DNA of 64,000 nucleotides, from assembly GCA_902780385.1 (NCBI GenBank), contig CACZFF010000036.1, positions 1 through 64,000 of the forward strand, in the 5' to 3' direction. Every line of letters begins with the position of its first letter. Positions within the stretch are counted from its first letter, which is position 1. The notes under the pieces are model-generated. The model made no database searches. It was not told the DNA's origin and saw nothing but the letters and a program-made list of their open reading frames with translations. The position numbers were made by a program, and so were the translations under genes. Shown piece after piece: positions 15,121 to 24,877 of this stretch. Origin of the DNA: an uncultured Lachnospiraceae bacterium. GTDB taxonomy: Bacteria > Bacillota > Clostridia > Lachnospirales > Lachnospiraceae.

Positions 15121-17869
15121 ATGAGTGTCTTTTCAGGGCGGCAGCAGCCGCAAGCGCACAGATGCCGAGTATACTGAGCACGATCCCGGGGCGGAGTCCC
15201 GGAGCTGTGTAGGTCATTTGAATATGGTTTTCGCCATCCCTCAGGGGTATGCAGATCAGACAGTTTTCAAAGAGAACGGGGGTTATTTTATCCCCGTTCC
15301 TTTTTATTGTCCAGCCATCATCATAGGGGATGGAAGTGAACAGGATTTCCCCGTCACTGCCCCGGGTATCGATCGATACTTTCCCTTTTCCGAGGGAGAG
15401 TGAGGCGGGTGCGCTTTCCCTCAGATGATCTGTGAGATCCCGGAAGGTATCGAGATTGAGACCGTAGAACTTCACATCGTTGATCCTGCTGAGAGATTCA
15501 GCCTTGTATCTGACAGTCACCGTCTGCTGGTCTGCATCGGAAGGAATGTTGAAGACCTGTACTGCCTGCCACCTTGCGTAGGGAATGTTGAACCGGTCGT
15601 TCAGATTAAGATAGGCGTTGGCGTCTTTGCGGTGGGTGATGTTTCCGTACACTGCATAATTACCTTGGGGGACATTGATCGTATACAGAATTTCTCCGTC
15701 CGATTTATCCCGGGTGTATTCGAGCTCTTCCATTATCTCCCGGTCCGAACCCGACAGGGCGCAGTAGACCTTATTCCAGTATTCAAATGGAGCTGCCGCA
15801 TTTTTTTCAGCTGCAGCCTGATCGGAATCGTTCCCGGCATCTGTATGCAGACCTGCCCGTGAATCCTGATCAGACTGTGAATCCCGGTCAGCCCGTGAAT
15901 CCTGATTAAACCGTGAATCCTGGTCAGCCCGTGAATCCTGATTAAACTGTGAATCCCGGTCAGCCTGTATATCCGCATTCGATTGTGGATCCGGATCCGA
16001 CAGAAAGGAACTGCCGGATGGCAGAGCGCTGCGGAAAGCGAGCGGGAGAGCGTAATCGTTGCGGTAGACGAGTTTTCCGTTCAGAGGCTCTGACGGGCCG
16101 GTTTTCCCGACGCCGCGGACTTCATAGGGGGACAGGAGATAGCGCACACCCAACAGGGAATCCACCGGCTGCAGGAAGGTGCTCTTGGGCAGGATCCTGT
16201 CGGAATAGACGGGATAGCCAAAGCGGTCCAGCATGTCCATCTGGGTGTTCTGAGGGCAGGAAGTATAGTTCTCGACAGCCATGTAGTCAAATCCCATGCT
16301 CTCATTCAGATTGGCGGTCGTCCAGTGATAGTCCATGCTTCTGGTCATGTTCTGGGTGATCCTGTAAAAACCATCCTCTGTTTTTTTGACGGCGTTCACC
16401 AGCCGCTCCTGGCTGCCGTTGTATTCTTGGCAGGCAAGTGCGTCGTCGCGAAGGTAATGTGAAGCCACATGAGATCCGCTGACCGACAGCTCTGCAGAAG
16501 ACAGCAGCAGCAGAAGGACCAGAAAAGCCGGATGGGGACGGATGGTATTTGCTGTCAGCAGCATGCATGCCGCAGCAGCGAGCCCGAGTCCCAGACGGAA
16601 CAAGGCGGCATTTTCATGGGGCAGAGAATTGTCCATTAACACAGCCAGGATCAGGCAGACAACGATAGTGACCGCAAATGGGATCCGGCGGATGGCTTTA
16701 TGGTCTCGCAGAAACTGTGCCGATGTAATGATGAGAAAAATTTCCGTCACATAAGAGTACCGGTACCAGTAGCTTCCGGCTTCTTTGAGCAGGGAGAAAA
16801 CCATAAAGAGAGGGCGCCAGTAGAGAGAGAGTATTGAGACGAAAAGAAGCAGCAAAAAGGCTGTCTTTTCCCTGACCCGCCGACCGCGGAGCGAAAAATA
16901 TCCCAGGCTCCCCAATAAGGGAAGGCTTCCGCAATAGAGCGCGGCGTATCCTTCTGAACTGATCTCGCCGGGAGCATAGCCGCTGATGACTGAGAGCGGA
17001 CTGCCCAGCAGTTCGTTTCTGATCAGAGCCCAGTCCAGGGCGCCTCCCCTTCCGGTGCGCATAGCGAAGACCGTTGGCAGGAAGAGAAAAGCACTGACCG
17101 CGAGGCCGGTCAGCATTGCAGCAATAAAGAGCAGTGAGCTGTGGATAAACTGCGGGAGAGCGGACTGCTTTCTCTTGCTGTAGTCTTTCATGCAGCACTC
17201 GACCGGATAGTACATGGAGGCCGCCAGGAAGTTAATGCCGCCTGTATACCAGCAGAAAAGGACGGACAGAGCGACCGTGATGCTGAGAAAGATGGTATCC
17301 CCGCGGTCGACCAGCCTGTATACCCCCAGCAGGATCAGAGGGAGCATGTAGACCCCGTCGATCCACATCAGGTTGCTGGACTGCGAGAAGTTGTACTGCA
17401 TAAGGCCGCAGCAGAGCGAAAGGATCAGCACAAAACAGGGCTGCAGTTTCCTGACCCGCTCCTGCAGATAGACAGCCATAGTGCAGGAACAGGCGGCCAT
17501 TTTCAGCCCGATGACGATATTGAAAAATACCTGTATTTTCGTCTTGGGGAAGAAGAGGAGAAGCAGATTGAAGGGGGACGCCAGATAATAACTGAAAATA
17601 CCGGCGGAATTCTGGCCGAGAGAGCTGCTGAAGGTATACCAGATCGATTGCTTTCCCGTCAGGATGTCTTTAAACCAGCCCAGAAAATCCAGATACTGGT
17701 AGAAGGCATCAGCCCACACAAGAGTATTGGGGCCTTCCCTGGAAAAAGGAAATACCTGCAGGCTCCGGCAGACAATGATGTAAATGATGAATGTAAGCAG
17801 TGCGGAGAGGGCAGGTATGAAAGCTTTAGGCAAACGCCTGCCCCTTGTTTCTTTGTGTGTTGTATTCAT
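15098..17869 (-). CDS. YfhO-family polytopic membrane protein (GT-C-like)
   Basis: A 923-residue membrane protein. It starts with a short basic segment and about a dozen hydrophobic helices, then a large extracytoplasmic domain (about 480-890), then a final helix near the C-terminus followed by basic residues. The pattern and motifs such as YQYLDFLGWFKDIL and YYLASPFNLLL fit YfhO, which in B. subtilis works with the glycosyltransferase CsbB to add GlcNAc to lipoteichoic acid. A CsbB/GtrB-like gene is at 27.4 kb (pairing inferred). The extracytoplasmic domain carries hexapeptide repeats encoded by the 18-bp array at 15858-16001. Start ATG at 17867-17869 has only a weak GGAAAG site. Confidence 0.85.
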   Translation of the reverse strand: MNTTHKETRGRRLPKAFIPALSALLTFIIYIIVCRSLQVFPFSREGPNTLVWADAFYQYLDFLGWFKDILTGKQSIWYTFSSSLGQNSAGIFSYYLASPFNLLLLFFPKTKIQVFFNIVIGLKMAACSCTMAVYLQERVRKLQPCFVLILSLCCGLMQYNFSQSSNLMWIDGVYMLPLILLGVYRLVDRGDTIFLSITVALSVLFCWYTGGINFLAASMYYPVECCMKDYSKRKQSALPQFIHSSLLFIAAMLTGLAVSAFLFLPTVFAMRTGRGGALDWALIRNELLGSPLSVISGYAPGEISSEGYAALYCGSLPLLGSLGYFSLRGRRVREKTAFLLLLFVSILSLYWRPLFMVFSLLKEAGSYWYRYSYVTEIFLIITSAQFLRDHKAIRRIPFAVTIVVCLILAVLMDNSLPHENAALFRLGLGLAAAACMLLTANTIRPHPAFLVLLLLLSSAELSVSGSHVASHYLRDDALACQEYNGSQERLVNAVKKTEDGFYRITQNMTRSMDYHWTTANLNESMGFDYMAVENYTSCPQNTQMDMLDRFGYPVYSDRILPKSTFLQPVDSLLGVRYLLSPYEVRGVGKTGPSEPLNGKLVYRNDYALPLAFRSALPSGSSFLSDPDPQSNADIQADRDSQFNQDSRADQDSRFNQDSRADRDSQSDQDSRAGLHTDAGNDSDQAAAEKNAAAPFEYWNKVYCALSGSDREIMEELEYTRDKSDGEILYTINVPQGNYAVYGNITHRKDANAYLNLNDRFNIPYARWQAVQVFNIPSDADQQTVTVRYKAESLSRINDVKFYGLNLDTFRDLTDHLRESAPASLSLGKGKVSIDTRGSDGEILFTSIPYDDGWTIKRNGDKITPVLFENCLICIPLRDGENHIQMTYTAPGLRPGIVLSILGICALAAAAALKRHSFRNRENR
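15858..16001. repeat. 18-bp tandem repeat coding for hexapeptides in the YfhO-like protein
   Basis: Eight 18-bp units based on CGTGAATCCTGATTAAAC, degenerate at the left-gene end. On the minus strand they encode D-S-R/Q-A/F-D/N-Q/R units in the external domain. The unit length keeps the reading frame, so copy-number change would vary only surface length. Confidence 0.88.
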
Positions 17870-17923
17870 TTTGGACTTTCCGTAAATTATATTCAGGTAA
17901 AACAAAAGGTGCGTTCTAATAAT

Positions 17924-18073
17924 ATGATGTTGAGGTCAAAAGGTGGTTAAGGGAACACCGTCTCGTCAAGTTGCACAAACGCCTTGGGCACGCTCTCGCT
18001 CTACCCTCGCTGGCAGCGGTATGCAACTTGACGAGACTCAGAGCCATTAGATACCTTTTGACCTTTACATCAT
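17924..18073. mobile_element. 150-bp nested inverted-repeat element (MITE-like)
   Basis: Outer terminal inverted repeats of 21 bp (17924-17944 and 18053-18073, 19 of 21 matching, containing AGGTCAAAAGGT) flank inner 16-bp arms GTCTCGTCAAGTTGCA (17960-17975) and its reverse complement (18022-18037). No coding capacity. The size and nested termini fit a miniature inverted-repeat element or a structured RNA; no target duplication was evident. Confidence 0.6.
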
Positions 18074-18304
18074 AATATACGAAATATATACAAAATGAAA
18101 TATCAAAGTTTTTCCAGGTCCCGCGGATGAATTGTTTTTGTCATATTTTTTACGATCGAATATTCCATGTAATATCGCTGTATGCGCCGATTTTCATATG
18201 GTACAATATGTATATAGGCTTTTTTGTATGGTTTAAAAAACGGTCATAGCCGGCGAATTGACAATGAACTGTGAACCGTACCGGGTGAAAGGCGGTGGCA
18301 TATC

Positions 18305-18724
18305 GTGAAGGTGAATTATAAATATGTCCGCATCCAGGGGCTGGAACTGGCAGAGAATACCATGTATGCAAAGGGAATTTTCAGCATGTGCTGGCAGTTG
18401 ATTCAGGATGAGGTGATGGAGGGTGAGGATGCCGATCTTTACAGGGAGATCGACGGATGGTTTGCAGAGAATCTTCCCTGGCCCCCTCCCTGCAAAAATC
18501 AGGAAAAAGTAGTGTGTTTTTTTAAGACCGAGAACTCGGAAGAGATGATGAAGATGATCAGGCCTGCACTGTGGCTGCTGGAAAGATACCATCACCCCTA
18601 TTTTCTTGTTTATACCAATACGCCCGGTGAGATTGTCTATGAGGACAAATATCAGGTGGCAGTGAAGGTCCCGGGTTATTTGAAAATTGAGAAAGTGCAG
18701 GAAAACTGGTCTCCCCAGGATTAA
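18305..18724 (+). CDS. Unknown 139-residue protein
   Basis: A soluble, mixed alpha/beta protein that I do not recognise. The start is GTG 18305 behind AAAGGCGG about 9 bases upstream. Visible features: an acidic middle (EVMEGEDADLYREIDGWF), the string LPWPPPCKNQ, and an aromatic region RYHHPYFLVYTNTPGE. No membrane segment or signal. A terminator hairpin follows, so it is probably transcribed alone. The 150-bp inverted-repeat element lies upstream. Confidence 0.6.
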   Translation: MKVNYKYVRIQGLELAENTMYAKGIFSMCWQLIQDEVMEGEDADLYREIDGWFAENLPWPPPCKNQEKVVCFFKTENSEEMMKMIRPALWLLERYHHPYFLVYTNTPGEIVYEDKYQVAVKVPGYLKIEKVQENWSPQD

Positions 18725-18770
18725 GCACCGGATAAAAATACATGGGCAGGACCCGGCTTAAAAAGCGGGA

Positions 18771-18845
18771 AAAAAAAGGGCGGTTCCCGATGACCCGCAG
18801 AAATCAAAGAAGATTCTGACTGGTCGGCGGGAGCCGCCCCTCTTT
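18771..18845. terminator. Hairpin terminator after the 139-residue gene
   Basis: Arms GGGCGGTTCCCG (18778-18789) and CGGGAGCCGCCC (18828-18839) with one G-T pair, flanked by an A-run on the left and CTCTTTTATT on the right. Usable in both directions. Confidence 0.7.
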
Positions 18846-18896
18846 TATTGTCAAATGCTTGCTTCGCCTATCAATATCCCGGCTTTTCAGTTTCGG

Positions 18897-18931
18897 AATG
18901 AGTCAGGCAGAACCGTCCCCGGTGACTCATT
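18897..18931. repeat. GAACCGTCCCC hairpin element
   Basis: Arms AATGAGTCA (18897-18905) and TGACTCATT (18923-18931) enclose a loop containing GAACCGTCCCC. A different stem from the other family members but the same loop. Just to the right GGGACA (18948) and TGTCCC form a second small inverted repeat before the symporter's 3' end. Confidence 0.78.
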
Positions 18932-18985
18932 TTCCGAGGTCAGAATGGGACAGACAGAAGTGTCTTTGGTGTCCCGCAGGGGCAT

Positions 18986-20416
18986 TTATTCTTCATCATT
19001 CTGGCTTCCGCAGTCAAAGGTCACATAGGGAGGATTCTTGCCGGCTTCTTTCTCCGGCAGGTAGCGCTTCCAGAAGTCGTCGAAGAGGCGGAAGATCTCC
19101 TTGCGTTTCGCAACGATGATGAAAACTGTGATCAGCACGTAGAGAGCGGAAAGAATGTCGGTGAAGGCCCAGAGGGCATCCGCCTCGATGTTGTAGAAGA
19201 TGACGCAGGGGAGCATGTAATAGACCATGTAGATGGGCATCATCCTGCGGTTCCTCTCGGTGTCTCCGAAGGCGTAGTTGACGGATTTCTCGCAGGTGTA
19301 ATACATGCCGATAATGGTCGTCCAGGCGAAGACGGCGATGGCGACCGCAGTGAGTTTGCCCCCCGTGGCGCCGTAGGCGTTGGTGAAAGCCACGGTTGTC
19401 AGGGCACCGCTGGTGGCGTCGCTGGTCGTGTAGGAGCCCGTCATGATGATCGTGAAGGCAGTGATGGAGCAGATGATAAAGGTATCGATGAAGACTTCGC
19501 CCCATCCCCAGAGAGACTGGCGGACCGGGTGGTCGGTCTGGGCGGAGGCATGGGCGATCATGCCGTAGCCTGTGCCTGCGTCGTTGGAATAAATGCCGCG
19601 GGCGACGCCGTACTTGATGGCATCACGGACCGTTGCTCCGGCAAAGCCTCCTACTGCAGCGGTGGGGCTGAAAGCGCTTTTGAAGATCAGGGCGATGACA
19701 GCGGGGATATGCTGGAAATTCAGGATCAGGACGCCCAGTCCCATGATGATATAGAGGACAGCCATGATCGGCACTGCCCGGGACATGACGTCGGAGATAC
19801 GGCGAAGGCCGCCCCAGATGGTCACGAAGCAGGTGATGCCGATGAGGATGACCGAGATCAGGGGACTGATCCCGAAGGCCTCTTTCATGGAGCTGGTTAC
19901 AGCTTCTGTCTGGACACAGCAGGTCCAGGGTCCGAAGAGGAAGCAGAAGACAGCCAGAGTGACTGCGCCTTTTTTCCAGCCAAAGGCGTTTTTGAGAACG
20001 AACGAGCGGTCGCATACATACTCATTCATGGACTTTTTGTAATGCTCGCGGTAGCGCTGACCGATGATGATCTCGCAGGCCTTTGTGGACATGCCGAAAA
20101 AGGCGGAGACCCACATCCAGACAAGGGCACCCGGACCGCCGCTGACGATCGCCGTCGCGACGCCGCTGATGTTACCTGTGCCAACGGTGTTGGCCAGAGC
20201 CGTGCAGGCGGCGCGAAAGCCGGAAATGGTTCCCTCGCCCTCGCCCTTGGCACCGATCTTGCCGTAAGTATTCTTAAAATTGAAAACAATCTTCCGCTGG
20301 TAGCGGAAAGCAAAACGGATACTGAGTACAACGCCGATGCCCACTAGGAGAATGGTCATCCAGGTCCCCCATAGAAAGTCATCGATCATATATAAAAAAT
20401 CAGTAACAGCAGCCAT
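18986..20416 (-). CDS. Alanine/glycine:cation symporter (AGCS family)
   Basis: A 476-residue polytopic membrane protein that imports alanine or glycine with sodium. Family motifs: GxGNISGVATAIVSGGPGALVWMW, then GVARGIYSNDAGTGYG, and GWGEVFIDTFIICSITAF. About 10-11 membrane helices are visible. AAGGGGG stands 8 bases before the ATG. The homocysteine methyltransferase gene precedes it on the same strand with a 64-base gap, so they may be cotranscribed. Confidence 0.93.
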   Translation of the reverse strand: MAAVTDFLYMIDDFLWGTWMTILLVGIGVVLSIRFAFRYQRKIVFNFKNTYGKIGAKGEGEGTISGFRAACTALANTVGTGNISGVATAIVSGGPGALVWMWVSAFFGMSTKACEIIIGQRYREHYKKSMNEYVCDRSFVLKNAFGWKKGAVTLAVFCFLFGPWTCCVQTEAVTSSMKEAFGISPLISVILIGITCFVTIWGGLRRISDVMSRAVPIMAVLYIIMGLGVLILNFQHIPAVIALIFKSAFSPTAAVGGFAGATVRDAIKYGVARGIYSNDAGTGYGMIAHASAQTDHPVRQSLWGWGEVFIDTFIICSITAFTIIMTGSYTTSDATSGALTTVAFTNAYGATGGKLTAVAIAVFAWTTIIGMYYTCEKSVNYAFGDTERNRRMMPIYMVYYMLPCVIFYNIEADALWAFTDILSALYVLITVFIIVAKRKEIFRLFDDFWKRYLPEKEAGKNPPYVTFDCGSQNDEE

Positions 20417-20480
20417 AATGGTTTCCCCCTTCTTATGATTTGATTGAGGCTTTTGCAGAACGAAATGAGTTTTCGTACGT

Positions 20481-21488
20481 TTAACGGGCGGTCATTGCCC
20501 GGGCGGATCCTCCGGCCAGGAAAGCTTCTTTGGCTGCGATGACCTGCTCCACATGGGAGGCAACGGTCGTGCAACAGCCGCCGGCAGCATCTGCGCCTGC
20601 CCTCATGTAATCCAGAGCGTATTCCCCGAAGTTTTTGGAATCCCCGACGCCGTGCCAGGTCTTGGTGACAGGATCATACTCCTCGCCGCTGTTGGGATAG
20701 ACACCGATGGGGATTTTCTTTCCCTGCTCTGTGGTGTTGAGTCCGGCACGAAGCTCTTTGATCAGGCCTGTGATAAAGGCTGGTTTTGTGCAGTTGACAC
20801 CGATCATCTGCAGGTGCGGATGCCCCTTGGCAAAGGCTTCTGCGCATTTGCGGATAGGATCCCCTTCGCAGATGTGTTTGTCGTCCATGCAGGAGAAACT
20901 GATCCAGTAGTCGGCACCCAGTTCCTCGGCTATGCCTGCCGCAAGAAGTGCCTCGTGCAGAGAAGGCTGTGTCTCGATGAGAAGAATGTCCGCACCCGCC
21001 TCGTGCAGGATCTCCATTCTGCGGCGGTGGAATTCATCCAGCACAGAATCATCTACGCCGTAATGTCCGCGGTACTCCGAACCGTCTGCCAGATAGGCAC
21101 CGTAAGGGCCGATGCCGGCCAGGCACAGAGGCCATGCGCGGCCTGCCTTCTCACCTTCTTCTTCCCACCACTGCTCCCTTGCTTCTTTAAAAATCTCCAC
21201 AGAGCGCGCGATCAGCTTCTCTGCTTCTTCCCGGGTGGAACCGTTTGCCATCAGGCCGGGGATCGTCGCCTGGTAACTGCAGGTGATCCCGCAGTCCGCG
21301 CCTGCCCTGAAATAATCCAGATGGACCTGTCTGACCAGATCCGGAGACTCCTCAAGCGCCTTTGCCGTCCACAATTTTGAATTCAGGTTGGCTCCCAGAT
21401 GCTCAAGGGCGGTGGACATGGACCCGTCGATGACCATGACCTTGTTTTTTTCGATGATCTCTGCGATGGTGCTGTGCTTGTTTTCCAT
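20481..21488 (-). CDS. mmuM: Homocysteine S-methyltransferase family protein (MmuM-like)
   Basis: A 335-residue zinc enzyme that transfers a methyl group to homocysteine, making methionine; MmuM uses S-methylmethionine. The zinc-binding cysteines are seen in GVNCTKP and the C-terminal GGCCTT. N-terminal DGSMSTALEHLG resembles the family DGGMGTLLE start. AGGGG precedes the ATG. It lies directly upstream of an amino-acid symporter; in other bacteria MmuM pairs with an S-methylmethionine permease (MmuP, a different family), so the link here is only suggestive. Confidence 0.9.
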   Translation of the reverse strand: MENKHSTIAEIIEKNKVMVIDGSMSTALEHLGANLNSKLWTAKALEESPDLVRQVHLDYFRAGADCGITCSYQATIPGLMANGSTREEAEKLIARSVEIFKEAREQWWEEEGEKAGRAWPLCLAGIGPYGAYLADGSEYRGHYGVDDSVLDEFHRRRMEILHEAGADILLIETQPSLHEALLAAGIAEELGADYWISFSCMDDKHICEGDPIRKCAEAFAKGHPHLQMIGVNCTKPAFITGLIKELRAGLNTTEQGKKIPIGVYPNSGEEYDPVTKTWHGVGDSKNFGEYALDYMRAGADAAGGCCTTVASHVEQVIAAKEAFLAGGSARAMTAR

Positions 21489-21769
21489 ATACGTTCCCCT
21501 TTATATTCAATCTTTTACACACCTGCCCCTTATAACGGAGCACTTTTGTCCTTTTATCATACATATGTGCGGGCACCCGCCCATGACCACAGGTATGTCA
21601 ATAGATTTATAGTAATGGAATTTCATGGGAAAAACAAGAAAGACACAGACGTAATAATGTAGAGAGTTTCAGGCGGGGCTGTACAGATCAGTAACTGTTT
21701 AACGAAGGATCAGGGACTGCGGGCTTTTTTTTATGTCCGTTTTATGTCAATGATGCAGGCAGTTTTTTA

Positions 21770-21798
21770 TTGCTATCGTCAGGAAGGAATGTTATACT
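21770..21798 (+). promoter_or_regulatory. Promoter of ddh
   Basis: TTGCTA (21770-21775), a 17-base spacer, and TATACT (21793-21798). Between mmuM and ddh (21489-21984) there is nothing else I recognise except this promoter and a weak GC stem with a T-run near 21718-21732. Confidence 0.6.
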
Positions 21799-21984
21799 AA
21801 TTTCTTGTTAAAACACTTTAACACATTTATGTGCTGAAGCGCCTGAAGAGACGACTGCCGGGACAGTGCAGTATGGGAAACAGAAAACAAAAAACAGAAA
21901 AAAAACAGAAAATCAAATCAGGCACTTTGGCAAATATCATATCAGGTAATTCGAGCAAGTAATTCAAGCAAGGAGATAGCAGGA

Positions 21985-22971
21985 ATGAGTATCAAAATCG
22001 GAATTCTCGGTTACGGCAATCTGGCAAAGGGTGTGGAGAGCGCCATTATGCAGAACGATGATCTGGAGCTGGCAGCTGTTTTTACACGCCGTGATCCCGC
22101 GTCTGTGAAAATCCGCACAGAGGGTGTGCCGGTACTTTCCCAGGATGCGGCAGCGGACATGAAGGACAAAATTGATGTCCTGGTGATCTGCGGCGGCAGC
22201 GCGACGGATCTTCCCGTACAGACTCCCAAATATGCGGAGATGTTCAACGTGGTGGACAGCTTTGATACTCACAAAAATATCCCGACTCATTTTGCGAACG
22301 TGGATGCGGCAGCGAAAAAGGGCGGCAATGTAGGTCTGATCTCCTGCGGCTGGGATCCCGGCATGTTCTCCCTGAATCGTCTTTACATGAACTGCATCCT
22401 GCCCGAGGGCAGGGACTACACATTCTGGGGCAAGGGTGTCAGCCAGGGCCACTCCGATGCAGTCCGCAGGATCGAGGGCGTCGCTGATGCGCGCCAGTAC
22501 ACGATCCCCGTGGATGCGGCAGTCGAGAGCGTCCGCAAGGGAGAGAATCCCGAGCTCACAACCCGCCAGAAACATACCAGAGAGTGCTTCGTCGTCGCAA
22601 AGGAAGGTGCTGATCTTGCCCGCATCGAGAACGAGATCAAGACCATGCCCAACTATTTCGACGAGTACGATACCACCGTGCATTTCATCAGCGCGGAGGA
22701 GATGAAGCGAGATCACTCCGGACTTCCTCACGGCGGCAGTGTCATCCGCAGCGGCGTTACCGGCATCAACAAAGAGCACGGCCATGTCATTGAGTACAGC
22801 CTCAAACTTGATTCCAATCCCGAGTTCACCGGCTCTGTCCTTGCAGCCTATGCTCGTGCCGTTGCCAGAATGAGCAAAGAAGGCCGCACCGGCGCCATCA
22901 CGGTTTTCGACGTCGCACCTGCTTACCTGAGCGCTTCCGCACCCGAAGAGCTGAGGGCACACCTGCTGTGA
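21985..22971 (+). CDS. ddh: meso-Diaminopimelate D-dehydrogenase
   Basis: A 328-residue NADP enzyme of the one-step lysine/wall-precursor branch: it converts tetrahydrodipicolinate and ammonia into meso-diaminopimelate. Rossmann start KIGILGYGNLAKGVESAI; later SCGWDPGMFSLNRLY and the substrate region GKGVSQGHSDAVRRI are family hallmarks. Length is normal. AAGGAGATAGCAGGA precedes the ATG. Single gene with its own promoter and terminator. As an ammonia-fixing step it fits with gdhA and asnA. Confidence 0.96.
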   Translation: MSIKIGILGYGNLAKGVESAIMQNDDLELAAVFTRRDPASVKIRTEGVPVLSQDAAADMKDKIDVLVICGGSATDLPVQTPKYAEMFNVVDSFDTHKNIPTHFANVDAAAKKGGNVGLISCGWDPGMFSLNRLYMNCILPEGRDYTFWGKGVSQGHSDAVRRIEGVADARQYTIPVDAAVESVRKGENPELTTRQKHTRECFVVAKEGADLARIENEIKTMPNYFDEYDTTVHFISAEEMKRDHSGLPHGGSVIRSGVTGINKEHGHVIEYSLKLDSNPEFTGSVLAAYARAVARMSKEGRTGAITVFDVAPAYLSASAPEELRAHLL

Positions 22972-23048
22972 CCTGCGCGTAAGCAATGAGACCAGCCTTC
23001 CAATCGGGCTGAACATGAGTGAAGAAAAAGACTGAACAGGTCCTGCAG

Positions 23049-23090
23049 GCCTTTTCCGGAAACATTTTCCGGGAAGGGCCTTTCTTCATC
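23049..23090 (+). terminator. ddh terminator
   Basis: Arms 23049-23062 and 23067-23080 pair with two G-T wobbles and are followed by TTTCTT. Confidence 0.7.
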
Positions 23091-23268
23091 ATCTTCAGAA
23101 AAAGCGTCAGGAAGGAGGATTCATTCCGGACGTGCAGTGAAAACGGTTACAGTACAGGCCCTTCAAGGGGGTGTGTCCTGTAAAGTGAAGAAGTCATCGC
23201 GAATGATTCTGATGCCGGACATTTGTTTTTATGTTACTATAAAAACAGTCCGCAATTTTGCGAAGACA

Positions 23269-23382
23269 CTATCTCATATAAAAGCAGCCGGCGGTTTGCA
23301 CAGGTACTGCCTCATATAAAACAGCAGGCGGTTTTGCACAGGTACTGCCTCATATAAAAAAGCAGGCGGTTTTGCGCAGGCT
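23269..23382. repeat. 38-bp tandem repeat, three copies plus a partial
   Basis: Units at 23269-23306, 23307-23344 and 23345-23382 share CTGCCTCATATAAAA and GCGGTTTTGCACAGG. A degenerate partial copy precedes them (about 23237-23268). The array ends 60 bases before the ATPase start and each unit contains a TATAAA-like string, so it could hold repeated promoter or operator sites. Confidence 0.85.
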
Positions 23383-23441
23383 CTGTTCCTTCTTTGCAGA
23401 ATGTGAACACAAGAGAAAAAGCGTTTTCAAGGAGTGTTACT

Positions 23442-24857
23442 ATGTACAGACTGACTTCAAAATTAATCGTATATCGTGAGATCGGAGAGGACAGCATTCT
23501 GATGCAGCTCGCACAGGTATGCAGGGATTTTGACCGCGGAGAGTATGACAAAGAGGCTCTGACAGGGCGTATTCTGGACCAGATCCACAGACTGCTGGAT
23601 CTGGCGACACGCTATGGTTTTAACAAGAATCTCTGGCATAACTACCTGGCCTTTCTGCTCGCCATGACAGAGACTCCTTTTACCCTGGTTTCCGAGAAGA
23701 CAGGTGCCAACGAAGGATCTGTCAATCATTTTGTAAAGAATGATCTGCGTGTTTTTAAAAAGCTGTTTGACTACGATTTTTCTCCGCTGGAAGAGGCGCT
23801 GGAAACGGACGTTTTTTCGGTGATCGAGGATTATCACGCAGTCGGCAAGAAGGAGAGAGTCTACAATCACAGTGTCTCCGAGAAGGTGCAGGAGCTCAGC
23901 GAGAATCTGGAAAAGGCCGCGGACGAGAATGATATGTACAGGGTCGTCACGGACTTCTATCGGGACTACGGCGTGGGAATGTTCGGCCTCAACAAGGCAT
24001 TTCGTATCAACGAGAGATGGAGCAGCGCCGCCGACGTCCCCGGACAGGGTCAGAACCCCGCAGCAGGACCTGCAGCGGCTTCTGTTTCCTGCGTGGGCAG
24101 CACGGCAAAGCCGGTGGATTACGCGGCAGCGGGAGAGGACGATTTCCTGATCCCCATAACGGCTACCAGCGATGTGGTCCTCGATGACCTCATCGGCTAC
24201 GAGCTGCAGAAGGAGAAACTGATCGCCAATACCGAGGCCTTTGTCAGCGGGCGCGCGGCCAACAATGTCCTTTTGTACGGCGATGCGGGTACCGGAAAAT
24301 CCACCAGTATCAAAGCCATTTTGAATCAATATTACGACCGGGGCCTGCGCATGATCGAGGTCTACAAGCATGAGTTCCGCTACCTGCAGAGAATCCTTGC
24401 AGAGGTAAAAAACCGCAACTACCGTTTCATTATCTATATGGACGACCTTTCCTTCGAGGAATTCGAGATCGAGTACAAATATCTCAAGGCCGTCATCGAG
24501 GGCGGTCTGGAGACCAAACCCGAGAATGTACTGATTTACGCCACATCCAACCGCCGCCACCTGATCCGTGAGACCTGGTCAGACAGGGCAGACCGGGATG
24601 ATGAGCTCCACCGCTCGGACACCATGCAGGAGAAACTCTCCCTCGTGGCGCGCTTCGGTATTTCCATCGGCTATATGAAGCCCTCCCACAAAGAGTACCT
24701 GCACATTGTCAGGGAACTGGCCGCCCGCTACCCCCAGATCACTCTCAGCGAGGAAGAACTTACCCTCAAAGCCAACCAGTGGGAACTCCGCTCCGGCGGT
24801 GCCACCGGGCGTTCCGCACAGCAGTTCATCAACTACCTCGCGGGAGCATCAGACTAA
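23442..24857 (+). CDS. AAA+ ATPase of the DUF815 family
   Basis: A 471-residue protein. The first ~230 residues are helical and poorly conserved; the C-terminal half is an AAA+ module with Walker [10 protein letters not shown] near residue 280 and Walker [14 protein letters not shown]. Typical DUF815 text includes [20 protein letters not shown]. The cellular role of DUF815 is not established. AAGGAGTG precedes ATG 23442. The UvrD-type helicase begins 20 bases after the stop, so the two form an operon. Confidence 0.88.
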   Translation: MYRLTSKLIVYREIGEDSILMQLAQVCRDFDRGEYDKEALTGRILDQIHRLLDLATRYGFNKNLWHNYLAFLLAMTETPFTLVSEKTGANEGSVNHFVKNDLRVFKKLFDYDFSPLEEALETDVFSVIEDYHAVGKKERVYNHSVSEKVQELSENLEKAADENDMYRVVTDFYRDYGVGMFGLNKAFRINERWSSAADVPGQGQNPAAGPAAASVSCVGSTAKPVDYAAAGEDDFLIPITATSDVVLDDLIGYELQKEKLIANTEAFVSGRAANNVLLYGDAGTGKSTSIKAILNQYYDRGLRMIEVYKHEFRYLQRILAEVKNRNYRFIIYMDDLSFEEFEIEYKYLKAVIEGGLETKPENVLIYATSNRRHLIRETWSDRADRDDELHRSDTMQEKLSLVARFGISIGYMKPSHKEYLHIVRELAARYPQITLSEEELTLKANQWELRSGGATGRSAQQFINYLAGASD

Positions 24858-24877
24858 ACAATTTTTGAAGGAGTGTC

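Noticed and set aside
20417-21984. SAM or glycine riboswitch before mmuM or the symporter
   Set aside because: The mmuM upstream region has no recognisable kink-turn or SAM-box pattern and the symporter gap is only 64 bases.
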